A stretch of DNA of 64,000 nt from Pseudomonas simiae (GCF_900111895.1 NZ_FOKB01000004.1:618942-682941); one strand, 5' to 3'; shown: positions 1 to 8,039, numbered from the stretch's first letter. Numbers and translations: made by a program. The notes: generated by a model from the letters alone, not told the origin.

Positions 1-626
1 ACCGACGTGACGGCCAGGGTCGCTTCGATCTCCACTTCTTCCGTGCCGAAGGGGCGCACGTCCACGTCGCTGGCCGGGTAGTTGCAACGTGCCAGCTCTG
101 CTTCCAGCAAGGCCAGCACGGCTTTCTGCTGGGTACGCCGGGCGATCACATACAGGATGTTGGTGACCTCTGCCGATACCACGTCCAATGGTTGACGGTT
201 GATGTTGTTGACGATCGGGCGCAGCAAGGTGTTGGCGGCCAGCACAAACAGCGTGCCCAGCAGCGCTTCGAGGACCAGGTCGGCACCCGCGCAGGCCCCC
301 ACTGCCGCCGATGCCCAGAGGGTGGCCGCCGTGTTGAGCCCACGCACGTTGCCCTCCTCCCGCATGATGACACCGGCACCGAGAAAACCGATGCCCGAGA
401 CCACGTAGGCCACCACCCGCACCGCGCCTTCCGCGCCACCGAGCCGGCTGGCCATGTCGACGAAGATCGCCGCGCCCACCGCCACCAGCACGTTGGTACG
501 CAGGCCCGCCGTGCGCTGGCGGTACTGACGCTCGAAGCCGATCAAGCCGCCGAGGACAAAGGCCGCAGTGAGGCTGACCAGGGTGTCGACCAGGGATTCG
601 AGGTTGATGTTGTTGATTGCTTGCAT
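1..626 (-). CDS. mgtC: MgtC/SapB family membrane protein, partial (3' end beyond window)
   Basis: The reading frame starts at ATG 626 and is still open at base 1, so only the first 208 or so residues are visible. The start is preceded by a GGAGG ribosome-binding site. The N-terminal half has the MgtC hallmarks: a first membrane segment followed by GGLIGFERQ, an RTAGLRT motif, then hydrophobic segments with SGIGFLGAGVI and the GLNTAATLW motif. The visible C-terminal part is the soluble domain. MgtC proteins are inner-membrane proteins needed for growth in low magnesium and, in pathogens, for survival in macrophages, where they inhibit the F1Fo ATP synthase. The gene lies 16 nt downstream of mgtA in the same direction, so the two are co-transcribed. 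Confidence 0.93.
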   Translation of the reverse strand, partial: MQAINNINLESLVDTLVSLTAAFVLGGLIGFERQYRQRTAGLRTNVLVAVGAAIFVDMASRLGGAEGAVRVVAYVVSGIGFLGAGVIMREEGNVRGLNTAATLWASAAVGACAGADLVLEALLGTLFVLAANTLLRPIVNNINRQPLDVVSAEVTNILYVIARRTQQKAVLALLEAELARCNYPASDVDVRPFGTEEVEIEATLAVTS

Positions 627-642
627 AGGACATCCTCCCTGC

Positions 643-3348
643 TTATTGCCAGCCAAACTTACGGATGTAGTAGCCCTTCACCGCCTGGGTCAGCGCCATG
701 TACGCCAGCAGGATCACCGGCAGGAATACGAAGTACAGCGACGGCAGCGCCTGCAACTTGAAGTAATGCGCCAGCGGCCCCATCGGCAGGAAAATGCCCA
801 CCGCCATGATCACGCCGGTCATCACCATCAACGGCATCGCGGCACGGCTTTGCAGGAACGGAATTTTCGGGGTGCGGATCATGTGCACGATCAGCGTCTG
901 GGTCAGCAGCCCCACCACAAACCAGCCGGACTGGAACAGGGTCTGGTGGTCGGGGGTATTGGCGTCGAAGACATACCACATGAGTGCGAACGTGGTGATG
1001 TCAAAGATCGAGCTGATCGGCCCGAAAAACAGCATGAAACGGCCGACATCTCCCGGCTGCCAGCGTTGAGGTTTGCTGAGCATTTGCGCGTCGACGTTAT
1101 CGAACGGTATCGCGATCTGCGAAATGTCATACAGCAGGTTCTGCACCAGCAGATGCATCGGCAACATCGGCAAAAACGGGATGAACGCACTGGCCACCAG
1201 CACCGAAAACACGTTGCCGAAGTTGGAGCTGGCAGTCATCTTGATGTACTTGAGCATGTTGGCGAAGGTGCGCCGGCCTTCCAGCACGCCCTCCTCCAGA
1301 ATCATCAGGCTCTTTTCCAGCAGGATGATGTCGGCGGCTTCCTTGGCGATATCCACCGCGCTGTCCACCGAAATGCCGATATCAGCAGTACGCAGCGCCG
1401 GGGCGTCGTTGATGCCATCGCCCATGAAACCCACCACATGCCCGTTGGCCTTGAGCAAGCGCACGATGCGTTCCTTGTGGCTCGGGGTCAGCTTGGCGAA
1501 CACATTGGTGGTTTCCACGGCCTTGGCCAGTTCGGCGTCGGTCATGGCCTCGATGTCGTTGCCCATCAGCAGGCCCTGTTGCTCCAGGCCCACTTCGCGG
1601 CAGATCTTGGCAGTGACCAACTCGTTATCACCGGTCAGCACTTTCACTGCAACGCCGTGGGCTTTGAGCGCCTTGAGCGCAGGCGCGGTGCTTTCCTTGG
1701 GGGGGTCGAGGAAGGCGACGTAGCCGATCAGCGTGAGGTTGTTCTCATCCGCCAGGCTATAGGTGTCGCGACCCGGTGCCATCGGCTGCGCGGCCACGGC
1801 GACCACGCGCAGGCCTTCTTCGTTGAACGCGGCAGTGACCTGGCGGATGCGCGCCAGCAGGTCTTCGGTCAACGCTTCATTGACGTCGCCATGGCGCACG
1901 TTGTTGCACACCGACAAAATCTCTTCCACCGCGCCCTTGCAGATCAACAGGTGCGGCTGGCCTTGCTCAGCGACCACGACGGACATGCGGCGACGATTGA
2001 AATCGAACGGGATCTCATCGACCTTCTGGAACGCCGTGCCGACTTTCAGCTCGCGATGCACCTCCACATGCTCCAGCACCGCCACGTCCAGCAAGTTTTT
2101 CAAGCCCGTCTGGTAGTAGCTGTTGAGGTAGGCCATTTCCAGCACATCGTCGGACTCTTCACCCCACACGTCCACATGGCGCGCCAGGAAAATCTTGTCC
2201 TGGGTCAGGGTGCCGGTCTTGTCGGTGCACAGCACATCCATGGCGCCGAAGTTCTGGATCGCATCCAGGCGCTTGACGATGACTTTTTTGCGCGACAGAA
2301 ACACCGCCCCCTTGGCCAGGGTGGACGTGACGATCATCGGCAGCATTTCCGGGGTCAAGCCCACGGCAATCGACAGCGCGAACAGCAGTGCTTCGGTCCA
2401 GTCGCCCTTGGTGAAACCGTTGATGAACAGCACCAATGGCGCCATCACAAACATGAAGCGGATCAGCAACCAGCTGACCTTGTTGACGCCGTGCTGGAAC
2501 GAGGTGGTCGCACGGTCAGTCGCGGTCACACGCTGGGCCAAGGCACCGAAATAGGTGCTGTTGCCGGTGGTCAGGATCACCGCCGTCGCCGCCCCGGACA
2601 CCACGTTGGTGCCCATGAACAGGATGTTCTCCAAGTCCAGCGGGTTGCGGGTCTTGGTGTCCTGCTGCTGGGCGAACTTCTCCACCGGCATCGACTCACC
2701 GGTCATCGCCGCCTGGCTGACGAACAGGTCCTTGGCGCTGAGTACTCGGCAATCGGCAGGGATCATGTCCCCGGCCGACAGCACGATCAGGTCACCCGGC
2801 ACCAATTGCTTGATCGGCAATTCGATGCGCTTGGCTTCATCGCGGCGTAACACCGTGGCGGTGTTGCTCACCATGGCTTTCAGCGCATCGGCGGCCTTGT
2901 TGGACTTGGCCTCCTGCCAGAAACGCAGCAGCGTCGACAGCACCACCATGGAGAAAATCACCGTGGCGGCCTTCATGTCTTCGGTCAGCCAGGAGATCAC
3001 CGCCAGCAAGGTCAGCAACAGGTTGAACGGGTTTTTGTAGCAGTGCCACAGGTGCACCCACCCTGGCAGCGGCTGTTCGTGCTCGACTTCGTTGAGGCCG
3101 TATTGCACGCGCAGAGCGTCAGCTTCCTGGGTATTCAAACCCTCAGAGTGGCTGCCCAGCGTGCCGAGCAACTGCACCGCACTGCTGTTGGCCGAAACCA
3201 CCAGGGTTTGCGCCAGTGTCGGCGGCACTTCGCGGCTGACGCTGGCGTCGGTCACGCTATCGAGCATCGCCAGGCGGCGGAAATGCCGGGCGATGTGCCG
3301 GGTCCGCAGGAAGCCGGCAAAGAACTCTTTCAACAGAGTCAAGTTCAT
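643..3348 (-). CDS. mgtA: Magnesium-translocating P-type ATPase
   Basis: The 901-residue protein has the normal length for MgtA/MgtB (P3B-type ATPases), which import Mg2+ across the inner membrane. It has the phosphorylation motif DKTGTLT (Asp near residue 375), the TGES actuator loop, the hinge motif GDGINDAPAL and about ten membrane segments. The start at 3348 has an AGGAG ribosome-binding site at good spacing. The first roughly 45 residues are variable, as is usual in the family. It is the first large gene of an mgtA-mgtC operon and is preceded by about 420 nt without a large gene and with strong stem-loops, as expected for a Mg2+-responsive transcript. Confidence 0.96.
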   Translation of the reverse strand: MNLTLLKEFFAGFLRTRHIARHFRRLAMLDSVTDASVSREVPPTLAQTLVVSANSSAVQLLGTLGSHSEGLNTQEADALRVQYGLNEVEHEQPLPGWVHLWHCYKNPFNLLLTLLAVISWLTEDMKAATVIFSMVVLSTLLRFWQEAKSNKAADALKAMVSNTATVLRRDEAKRIELPIKQLVPGDLIVLSAGDMIPADCRVLSAKDLFVSQAAMTGESMPVEKFAQQQDTKTRNPLDLENILFMGTNVVSGAATAVILTTGNSTYFGALAQRVTATDRATTSFQHGVNKVSWLLIRFMFVMAPLVLFINGFTKGDWTEALLFALSIAVGLTPEMLPMIVTSTLAKGAVFLSRKKVIVKRLDAIQNFGAMDVLCTDKTGTLTQDKIFLARHVDVWGEESDDVLEMAYLNSYYQTGLKNLLDVAVLEHVEVHRELKVGTAFQKVDEIPFDFNRRRMSVVVAEQGQPHLLICKGAVEEILSVCNNVRHGDVNEALTEDLLARIRQVTAAFNEEGLRVVAVAAQPMAPGRDTYSLADENNLTLIGYVAFLDPPKESTAPALKALKAHGVAVKVLTGDNELVTAKICREVGLEQQGLLMGNDIEAMTDAELAKAVETTNVFAKLTPSHKERIVRLLKANGHVVGFMGDGINDAPALRTADIGISVDSAVDIAKEAADIILLEKSLMILEEGVLEGRRTFANMLKYIKMTASSNFGNVFSVLVASAFIPFLPMLPMHLLVQNLLYDISQIAIPFDNVDAQMLSKPQRWQPGDVGRFMLFFGPISSIFDITTFALMWYVFDANTPDHQTLFQSGWFVVGLLTQTLIVHMIRTPKIPFLQSRAAMPLMVMTGVIMAVGIFLPMGPLAHYFKLQALPSLYFVFLPVILLAYMALTQAVKGYYIRKFGWQ

Positions 3349-3769
3349 GGTGTTACTCCTGCGCGAGGAAGAAACCGTCGTGCAGGTACCGCCGTCTGCA
3401 CCGCGCCCGTTTTATAGGCACAGCCAGCGTGGCCCGCCTGCCGCAAAAGGCAGGCGCGTCCGTAGCATCCCGAGGTGAACCGGGTGCTGGTCAGCGTCGA
3501 TGAGAGGGATTCGGGCAGGTGCCAGGACTGGCCGCTGCCGGGATGCCGCTTCTCGCTTTTAGTGGCGAGACAACGGCATCGGAAAAATGCGCGTTACCTT
3601 GCCAAGCCTGTGCCGGTTACCGAAACCGGCCGACTACTGTCACTCGAACAAGTACCCACTGAGGGTCTCCGCTATTGATGAAAACGCGCGAAGCTTACGC
3701 CCCGATGATGGGAGAGTAAACCGTAGGAAAGTGTCCGCATGGGGAATAAGAAAATTCTTCAGGATGGGT
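3349..3769 (-). promoter_or_regulatory. Long structured leader of the mgtA-mgtC operon
   Basis: This 421-base gap holds no large gene. Read on the minus strand it has three strong stems in order: a 7-bp GCCGGTT/AACCGGC stem (3612-3630), a two-part stem with outer GATGCCG/CGGCATC and inner TCTCGC/GCGAGA arms (3542-3580), and GCCTGCC/GGCAGGC (3436-3455). A possible sigma70 promoter (TTTACT, 17 nt, TAAGCT) lies near 3688-3718, which would give a leader of roughly 330 nt. The enterobacterial mgtA and mgtC leaders are known Mg2+-sensing RNAs. This sequence does not obviously look like them or like an M-box, so its function is inferred from position and structure. Confidence 0.5.
3412..3468 (-). 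CDS. Possible 18-codon leader peptide upstream of mgtA
   Basis: A short frame, ATG 3468 to TAA 3412, lies 63 nt before mgtA and encodes an 18-residue peptide starting MLRTRLPFAA and ending PRWLCL. The GCCTGCC/GGCAGGC stem of the leader is embedded in its codons 6-11, so translation would open that hairpin. No strong Shine-Dalgarno sequence is visible, only a GGG just before the ATG. In Salmonella the MgtL leader peptide controls mgtA by ribosome stalling at proline codons. Only two proline codons occur here, so the parallel is positional. Confidence 0.3.
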   Translation of the reverse strand: MLRTRLPFAAGGPRWLCL

Positions 3770-4378
3770 TCAGGAAGGCGCATCCACTTGATCCCGCTGA
3801 ACCGACGCCAAGTAATCACCCACCTGTCCACCTGTCAGCGCCTTGACCTGAATCGAAACCCGGTTCACCTGGCGGCCCAGGGTGATCCCCTCGCGGGTGC
3901 GTACCTGCACATAGCCAAGCTTTGGCCAGAAGCGCTCCGCCTTGGCGTTGCCGATGACCACTGTCAACCGCAACCAGTGAGCGCCATTGCGAACCGCCCA
4001 GGCTTCAAGATCCCCATGCAGTTGCTGCGCCAGCCCAGTGCCATGCAAGCGTGCATCCACCAGCAACAGCCCGATATGCCACACGCCAACGGCCAGCAAG
4101 TCCGCCGCGATGTTCACCACCGCGACCAGCCGGTTTTCCACATCGCGGTAACCCAGCCAATACATCCGGCTGCATGCCCACCCTGCGGGCAACTGTCCCT
4201 GCAATTCTTCATGCGCTTCGGTCGCCGTGGCCGGCTCGCCGTTGACCGCAATGAAGTAATCCGGCGCCCGCTCGAAAAACCGCTGCAGCTCCTGCTCATC
4301 ACTGCTGTCCAGCTCAACGACCTGAATGCCCGCGACAGAGCACCCCGGCAACAGCGGTGAATCAACGTCCATGTTCAC
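3770..4378 (-). CDS. GNAT family N-acetyltransferase
   Basis: A 202-residue protein with a C-terminal GNAT fold: a beta-strand rich stretch (residues about 70-110, including LVAVVNIAADL), the acetyl-CoA binding region with GTGLAQQLHGDLEAWA, then LRLTVVIGNAKAERFWPKLGY, which is the typical NxxAxxFYxxxGF motif of motif B. The N-terminal third resembles the extension seen in acetyltransferases of the pseudomonad YhbS/ElaA type. The substrate cannot be told. It lies 6 nt downstream of the FKBP gene in the same direction, so the two probably form an operon, and its 3' end borders the mgt leader. Confidence 0.85.
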   Translation of the reverse strand: MNMDVDSPLLPGCSVAGIQVVELDSSDEQELQRFFERAPDYFIAVNGEPATATEAHEELQGQLPAGWACSRMYWLGYRDVENRLVAVVNIAADLLAVGVWHIGLLLVDARLHGTGLAQQLHGDLEAWAVRNGAHWLRLTVVIGNAKAERFWPKLGYVQVRTREGITLGRQVNRVSIQVKALTGGQVGDYLASVQRDQVDAPS

Positions 4379-4384
4379 TCGCCC

Positions 4385-4729
4385 TCAATCGTCCCGCGTC
4401 AGTACTTCCAACAACTCAATCTCAAAACGCAGATTGCTGTTGGGCTTGATATGCGCACCCATCGATCGCTCGCCATAGGCCAGATGCGCCGGCACGAACA
4501 AGGTACGTACACCGCCCACCTGCATGCCCATCAAGCCCAGGTCCCAGCCCTTGATCACGCGCCCGGTGCCAATCACACACTGGAACGGCTTGCCGCGCTC
4601 CCAGGAAGAATCGAACACCGTGCCGTCTTCCAGGGTGCCGGTGTATTGAGTGGTGATCAGCGCGCCCTTCACCACGGTTTTGCCGGTGCCGGGGCGGATG
4701 TCGGTGATTCGGAGTTCTTCGGTGCTCAT
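4385..4729 (-). CDS. FKBP-type peptidyl-prolyl cis-trans isomerase
   Basis: I place the start at ATG 4729, giving 114 residues beginning MSTEELRITD, because this is the usual length of the single-domain cytoplasmic FKBPs. A start at 4819 would add 30 residues of unrelated composition. The FKBP fold is complete: YTGTLEDGTVFDSS, a central IGTGRVIKGWDLGLMGM segment and the C-terminal RFEIELLEV strand. The enzyme catalyses prolyl bond isomerisation during protein folding. It is the first gene of a two-gene operon with the GNAT gene. Confidence 0.92.
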   Translation of the reverse strand: MSTEELRITDIRPGTGKTVVKGALITTQYTGTLEDGTVFDSSWERGKPFQCVIGTGRVIKGWDLGLMGMQVGGVRTLFVPAHLAYGERSMGAHIKPNSNLRFEIELLEVLTRDD

Positions 4730-4919
4730 AGGGCGCTCGTTGACGGTACAAAAGGGTGGGTTTTCCCAGAATCGGGTGGGTTTGGCAAGTGTGAAGGTGG
4801 AACCGTCGCTGGAGGGCATGCACTCGAGTTAACGCGGTGTCGTTCAGGGGGTTTGTACCTCTGCGGCGAATCCTTCTCCGTAGATTCGGGCTGGACAGAG
4901 CCCTGCTTCAGGGGAGCAA

Positions 4920-4947
4920 TTGATACCGTGATAGCCATTTGTAATAG
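4920..4947 (+). promoter_or_regulatory. Sigma70-like promoter of the peptide/nitrilase cassette
   Basis: A TTGATA -35 (4920-4925) and TAATAG -10 (4942-4947) are separated by 16 nt and sit about 30 nt upstream of the 11-codon ORF. A CCCTG/CAGGG hairpin lies just upstream (about 4901-4913). Confidence 0.45.
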
Positions 4948-4978
4948 AACCCAAGCCAATTTCAACGGAGGCTTTACC

Positions 4979-5014
4979 ATGCATGACTACCCAATCTACA
5001 AAGCCGAACCATAA
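4979..5014 (+). CDS. Candidate 11-residue peptide upstream of nitrilase gene
   Basis: ATG 4979 to TAA 5014 encodes MHDYPIYKAEP. It is preceded by a near-perfect ribosome-binding site (CGGAGG, 8-9 nt spacing) and by a plausible promoter, so it is likely to be translated. It ends 57 nt before the hairpin that hides the nitrilase start. It could be a leader peptide controlling the downstream genes, a substrate or a signal, or a chance ORF. It lacks the Glu-x3-Tyr motif of PqqA, and I recognise no family. Confidence 0.4.
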   Translation: MHDYPIYKAEP

Positions 5015-5071
5015 AAGAAAGAGACTACAACTCAAGGGGAATCACCTGACTTTCAATTAAACATTCGGTCG

Positions 5072-5118
5072 CCTCTTATAAACGCCCAACCGACTCCCGG
5101 TTGTATAACAATAAGAGG
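5072..5118 (+). promoter_or_regulatory. Hairpin sequestering the nitrilase ribosome-binding site, overlapping a CA motif
   Basis: An outer 8-bp perfect stem pairs CCTCTTAT (5072-5079) with ATAAGAGG (5111-5118). An inner 6-bp stem pairs CAACCG (5087-5092) with CGGTTG (5098-5103). The AAGAGG of the 3' arm is the Shine-Dalgarno sequence of the nitrilase gene (ATG 5127). The same arm contains AACAATAA (5107-5114), which fits the Hfq/Crc consensus AANAAYAA. Folding would block initiation, and Hfq/Crc binding would require single strand, so the two could compete or cooperate. Confidence 0.55.
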
Positions 5119-5126
5119 TCACCGCC

Positions 5127-6014
5127 ATGAGCGAACCAGCAAGCCCCGCCCGCGTAGCAGTCATCCAACTGGACCCTCAGGTTGGCATGAACAACCGGTC
5201 CAGCAACCTGCATCAAAGTCTTGCACTGGCGACCGAAGCTGCAAACGGTGGAGCCAACCTGATCGTACTGCCCGAGCTCACCAATTGCGGGTATTTCTTC
5301 AGCAGTCGCCAGGATGCCTTTGATCATGCCGAGCTGATTCCAGGCGGCGAAAGTGTGCGGGCATGGATAGATTTTGCCTGCAAACACCAGGTGTACCTGG
5401 TGACAGGCCTGTGTGAAATAGACGGTATGCAGTTGTTCAACACAGCTGTGCTGCTAGGTCCCGACGGGTTCATCGGCAAATACCGCAAGGCACATCTATG
5501 GAACCTGGAAAAACTCTGGTTCACTCCGGGTGATACCGGATTTCCAGTATTTGAAACACCGATAGGCCGTATTGGCTTGCTGATTTGTTGGGATATCTGG
5601 TTCCCGGAGGTGCCACGTATTCTCAGCCAGCAGGGCGCCGATATTATTTGCAGCCTGAACAATTGGGTATGGACGCCACCGCCGCTATTCGATGAGGCAG
5701 GCAAATGCATGGCGTCGTACCTGACGATGACCGCCGCCCACGTCAATAACGTGTTTATCGCTGCCGCCAGCCGCATCGGCGAAGAGCGTGAAGCGCGTTA
5801 CCTCGGATGCTCGTTGATTGCCGGAACCAACGGCTGGCCGATTGGCGCGGTAGCTTCAGCCAATCGCCAGGAAATCCTGTTCGCCGACGTTGATATCACC
5901 AGCGCCCGCAGTGCTCCGATCTGGAACAGCCTCAATGACCTGCAGCGTGATCGACGCATTGATCTCTACGATCAAATGCTCGGCTACTCCCGACACCCTG
6001 CCCTTCCACGCTGA
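5127..6014 (+). CDS. Carbon-nitrogen hydrolase (nitrilase superfamily)
   Basis: A 295-residue protein with the complete nitrilase-superfamily triad: Glu50 in VLPELTNCGY, Lys121 in KYRKAHLW and the nucleophile Cys154 in LLICWDIWFPE. Length and the ICWD motif suit an amidase or N-carbamoyl amidohydrolase (AguB-like branch) better than a true nitrilase, and the LNNWVWTPPP stretch after the Cys loop is unusual. It should be cytoplasmic, since no signal peptide is seen. The start is chosen for its AAGAGG ribosome-binding site, which lies in a hairpin. The gene is followed after 14 nt by a duplicated membrane protein gene, suggesting uptake or export of the substrate or product. The substrate is unknown. 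Confidence 0.88.
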   Translation: MSEPASPARVAVIQLDPQVGMNNRSSNLHQSLALATEAANGGANLIVLPELTNCGYFFSSRQDAFDHAELIPGGESVRAWIDFACKHQVYLVTGLCEIDGMQLFNTAVLLGPDGFIGKYRKAHLWNLEKLWFTPGDTGFPVFETPIGRIGLLICWDIWFPEVPRILSQQGADIICSLNNWVWTPPPLFDEAGKCMASYLTMTAAHVNNVFIAAASRIGEEREARYLGCSLIAGTNGWPIGAVASANRQEILFADVDITSARSAPIWNSLNDLQRDRRIDLYDQMLGYSRHPALPR

Positions 6015-6028
6015 TCGGAGGGCGCTAT

Positions 6029-7201
6029 ATGAAAACCTTCATTACCGAAACGAGGGCCCGCCGGTCCAGGGTAGATCTCACCGTCCTGATGTTGGGGTTT
6101 GCCAGCATGGTACTGGTGCTCTGGGTGGCGCTCAGCAATCAATGGTCATGGCCGGGCTACGCCGAAATGGTTGCAAGCCTGCCCCATCCTGTTGCCTGGC
6201 TTCGATGGATAGTCGGGGATATCAGCGAAGTAGCCTTCTATAAGCACGAATTGGCATCACTCGGTTTGTTGAGCGGCGCCTACCTGGCATGGTGGGCGAG
6301 CAAGCACGGTAAAGCCTGGCAAGGATTTTCTATTTCCTACGGAACAGGGCTATGGCCTTGGCTGGTGACAAGTTCACTGCTGGGGCTAATGCTGAGTAAT
6401 CTTCTGTGGGGCTGGAGCGTCACTGCACAGACCTGGCAGCCAACGTTTGCGGCATTCGTCTCGTTACCGGCAGCCATGGTGCTGATGTTCGGCGGTGGCT
6501 GGAAAGTTGCTGTAAACGGTGCTGTATTGGGCGCATTGCTGGTGACACCCATTTGCATGCTGATCGTGAACTTCGTATGCGTTCCACTGGGTCTTCCAGT
6601 GGTGATCGGCAACGTGGTGGGCATGGCGATCGGCAGTGTCATTGCGTTTGTACTGTGTCGTCGAGTGCCGTCGTTGGTGAGTTCTGACTACATAGCCCCC
6701 GCCAAGCCAGCACCCGCCAGACCGCCCACTTACGGTATTGTTTGGAGCCTGCGTCGGGTGCTGGCAGATTTTTCCGAAGCGCCTTTTTTCGGCAACGAGC
6801 TCGCCAGTCTCGGGTTGCTGGCAGGTGTGCTGGTGGCCTATGCACTGAACCCGATCAGCCCGGCGTATGGATCAGGCCTGGTCTTGCCCCTGCTGGCGGC
6901 CCAAGCGTTGACATCGGCGTTGGGCGTCGCGATCTGGCGAAAACAGTGGATGAAACGAGGCTGGTATCCGACCTACGTTCCGCTGGTCTCTGTAGTCCCG
7001 GCGGCTGTATTGACCCATGGTGGCAGTTGGACAGTCATCGCTTCAAGTGCACTGCTCGGGGCGCTGATCGCTCCGCCACTGGCCTCTGCGATTGCGGGGC
7101 GCTTGCCCGTACACTTTCATCCGTATATAGGCAATGTCACTTCCATGGCGTTGAGTACGTTGATGATAGTGCCTCTGGTAGGCTGGTTGATCAAGATGTA
7201 G
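6029..7201 (+). CDS. Polytopic membrane protein with internal duplication, unrecognised family
   Basis: A 390-residue, very hydrophobic protein with about ten predicted membrane segments. It consists of two similar halves about 175-183 residues apart: ELASLGLL at 74 and 257, GG-x-W-x-V at 156 and 332, LGAL at 167 and 343, IGNV followed by M-A at 193 and 367. A proline-rich linker (residues 222-233) joins the halves. Duplicated inverted or parallel halves are common in transporters, so transport is the best guess, but I recognise no family; a loose resemblance to DUF1097-type proteins is possible. The ribosome-binding site is CGGAGGG, and the 14-nt gap to the nitrilase gene indicates an operon. 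Confidence 0.75.
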   Translation: MKTFITETRARRSRVDLTVLMLGFASMVLVLWVALSNQWSWPGYAEMVASLPHPVAWLRWIVGDISEVAFYKHELASLGLLSGAYLAWWASKHGKAWQGFSISYGTGLWPWLVTSSLLGLMLSNLLWGWSVTAQTWQPTFAAFVSLPAAMVLMFGGGWKVAVNGAVLGALLVTPICMLIVNFVCVPLGLPVVIGNVVGMAIGSVIAFVLCRRVPSLVSSDYIAPAKPAPARPPTYGIVWSLRRVLADFSEAPFFGNELASLGLLAGVLVAYALNPISPAYGSGLVLPLLAAQALTSALGVAIWRKQWMKRGWYPTYVPLVSVVPAAVLTHGGSWTVIASSALLGALIAPPLASAIAGRLPVHFHPYIGNVTSMALSTLMIVPLVGWLIKM

Positions 7202-7208
7202 ATCCTCC

Positions 7209-7237
7209 CCCACGCTGCACTATTCATGCAGCGTGGG
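7209..7237. terminator. Hairpin between converging genes
   Basis: A perfect 11-bp stem, CCCACGCTGCA paired with TGCAGCGTGGG around a 7-nt loop, sits directly after the membrane protein gene and before the converging lipoprotein gene. There is no T-tract, so termination is likely but not certain. Confidence 0.5.
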
Positions 7238-7253
7238 AACAGCGTTTACCCTC

Positions 7254-7874
7254 TTACAACCACCGCCAAAACCGACTCCAAAACCCCCGCCCCAAATCAT
7301 CCTTGCACCGCGCATATTGCGCCGCATACATCTGCGAACGCGCCTGTACCTTGCTGGCCACTGGCGGCAACCACGCCTTCGCGGCATAGGTGCGCTGGCG
7401 GTAGCCGCCCCAGCCTTCGTGGTAGTTCAGGTACTGGCCGTAAGCGTCGTATTTGTATACGCCGTTAACGGTGTAGGTCTTGTCCATGTACCAACCGACA
7501 AAGTCGATGGCGTCGTCGAAGTCCTGGCGGCTGGCGCCGCTGCGGCCAGTACTCTTGCGGTAGTCGTTCCACACCTCGTCCTTGGCCTGGGCGTAGCCGG
7601 CAGCGGTGGAAACGCGGCCCCAGGGGATGATCCACAACAGGTATTTGCGTGGGGCCAGGGCGTCCTGGTGGAAGCCGGACTCCTGATACATGATGGCGAA
7701 CGGCACCTGGATCGGCACGCCCCAGCGTTTTTGCGTGACTTTGGCGGCGTCGTACCAGTCGTCCTTTTCGCGGAAGATACCGCAGAGGTCATTGGGCGTG
7801 CGTGGCGGCGAGGTGCCGCACGCCGCCAGCATGGATGTGAGTAATAACAGTCCGACAGCTTTGCCTGCACTCAA
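7254..7874 (-). CDS. Lipoprotein with lytic-transglycosylase-like (SLT) fold
   Basis: A 206-residue protein with a lipoprotein signal ending LLTSMLAAC (Cys near residue 19). The body has the SLT-like order: FAIMYQESGFHQDA with the putative catalytic Glu, then STAAGYAQAKDEVWNDY, then the DFVGWYMD and YLNYHEGWGGY segments. Such proteins cleave peptidoglycan or remodel it at the outer membrane. The most upstream usable start is TTG 7874, with AAGGTG at good spacing; no ATG is found before the lipobox. A TTG start is uncommon and could be checked by conservation. Confidence 0.82.
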   Translation of the reverse strand: MSAGKAVGLLLLTSMLAACGTSPPRTPNDLCGIFREKDDWYDAAKVTQKRWGVPIQVPFAIMYQESGFHQDALAPRKYLLWIIPWGRVSTAAGYAQAKDEVWNDYRKSTGRSGASRQDFDDAIDFVGWYMDKTYTVNGVYKYDAYGQYLNYHEGWGGYRQRTYAAKAWLPPVASKVQARSQMYAAQYARCKDDLGRGFWSRFWRWL

Positions 7875-8039
7875 GGGGCACCTTTGCGGGATACGCGTAA
7901 AAGGCCGGCATTTTACCCATTCATTGAGGTTGATGCCGACCTGTCATCCGCACCTGCCCAACTGATCCAGCAACCGGATGGCTGCCGACGGTGGCAGGTT
8001 TGATGCCGGCGAAAAGCAGCGTCCTTGCTGCACACGCCG

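Noticed and set aside
568..2850. Very long open frame (760 codons) on the plus strand opposite mgtA
   Set aside because: It is an antisense shadow of a high-GC gene: His/Gln/Arg-rich composition, no domain, no ribosome-binding site. The minus-strand frame has full P-type ATPase motifs.
3680..3735. PhoP box for the mgt operon
   Set aside because: Only one half-site, GGTTTA, is present on the minus strand; the second repeat 11 bp away is missing.
4979..5014. Interpretation of the 11-residue peptide as a PqqA-type cofactor precursor
   Set aside because: The conserved Glu-x3-Tyr pair of PqqA is missing, and no radical SAM or pqqB-E genes are present. Leader or unknown peptide is safer.
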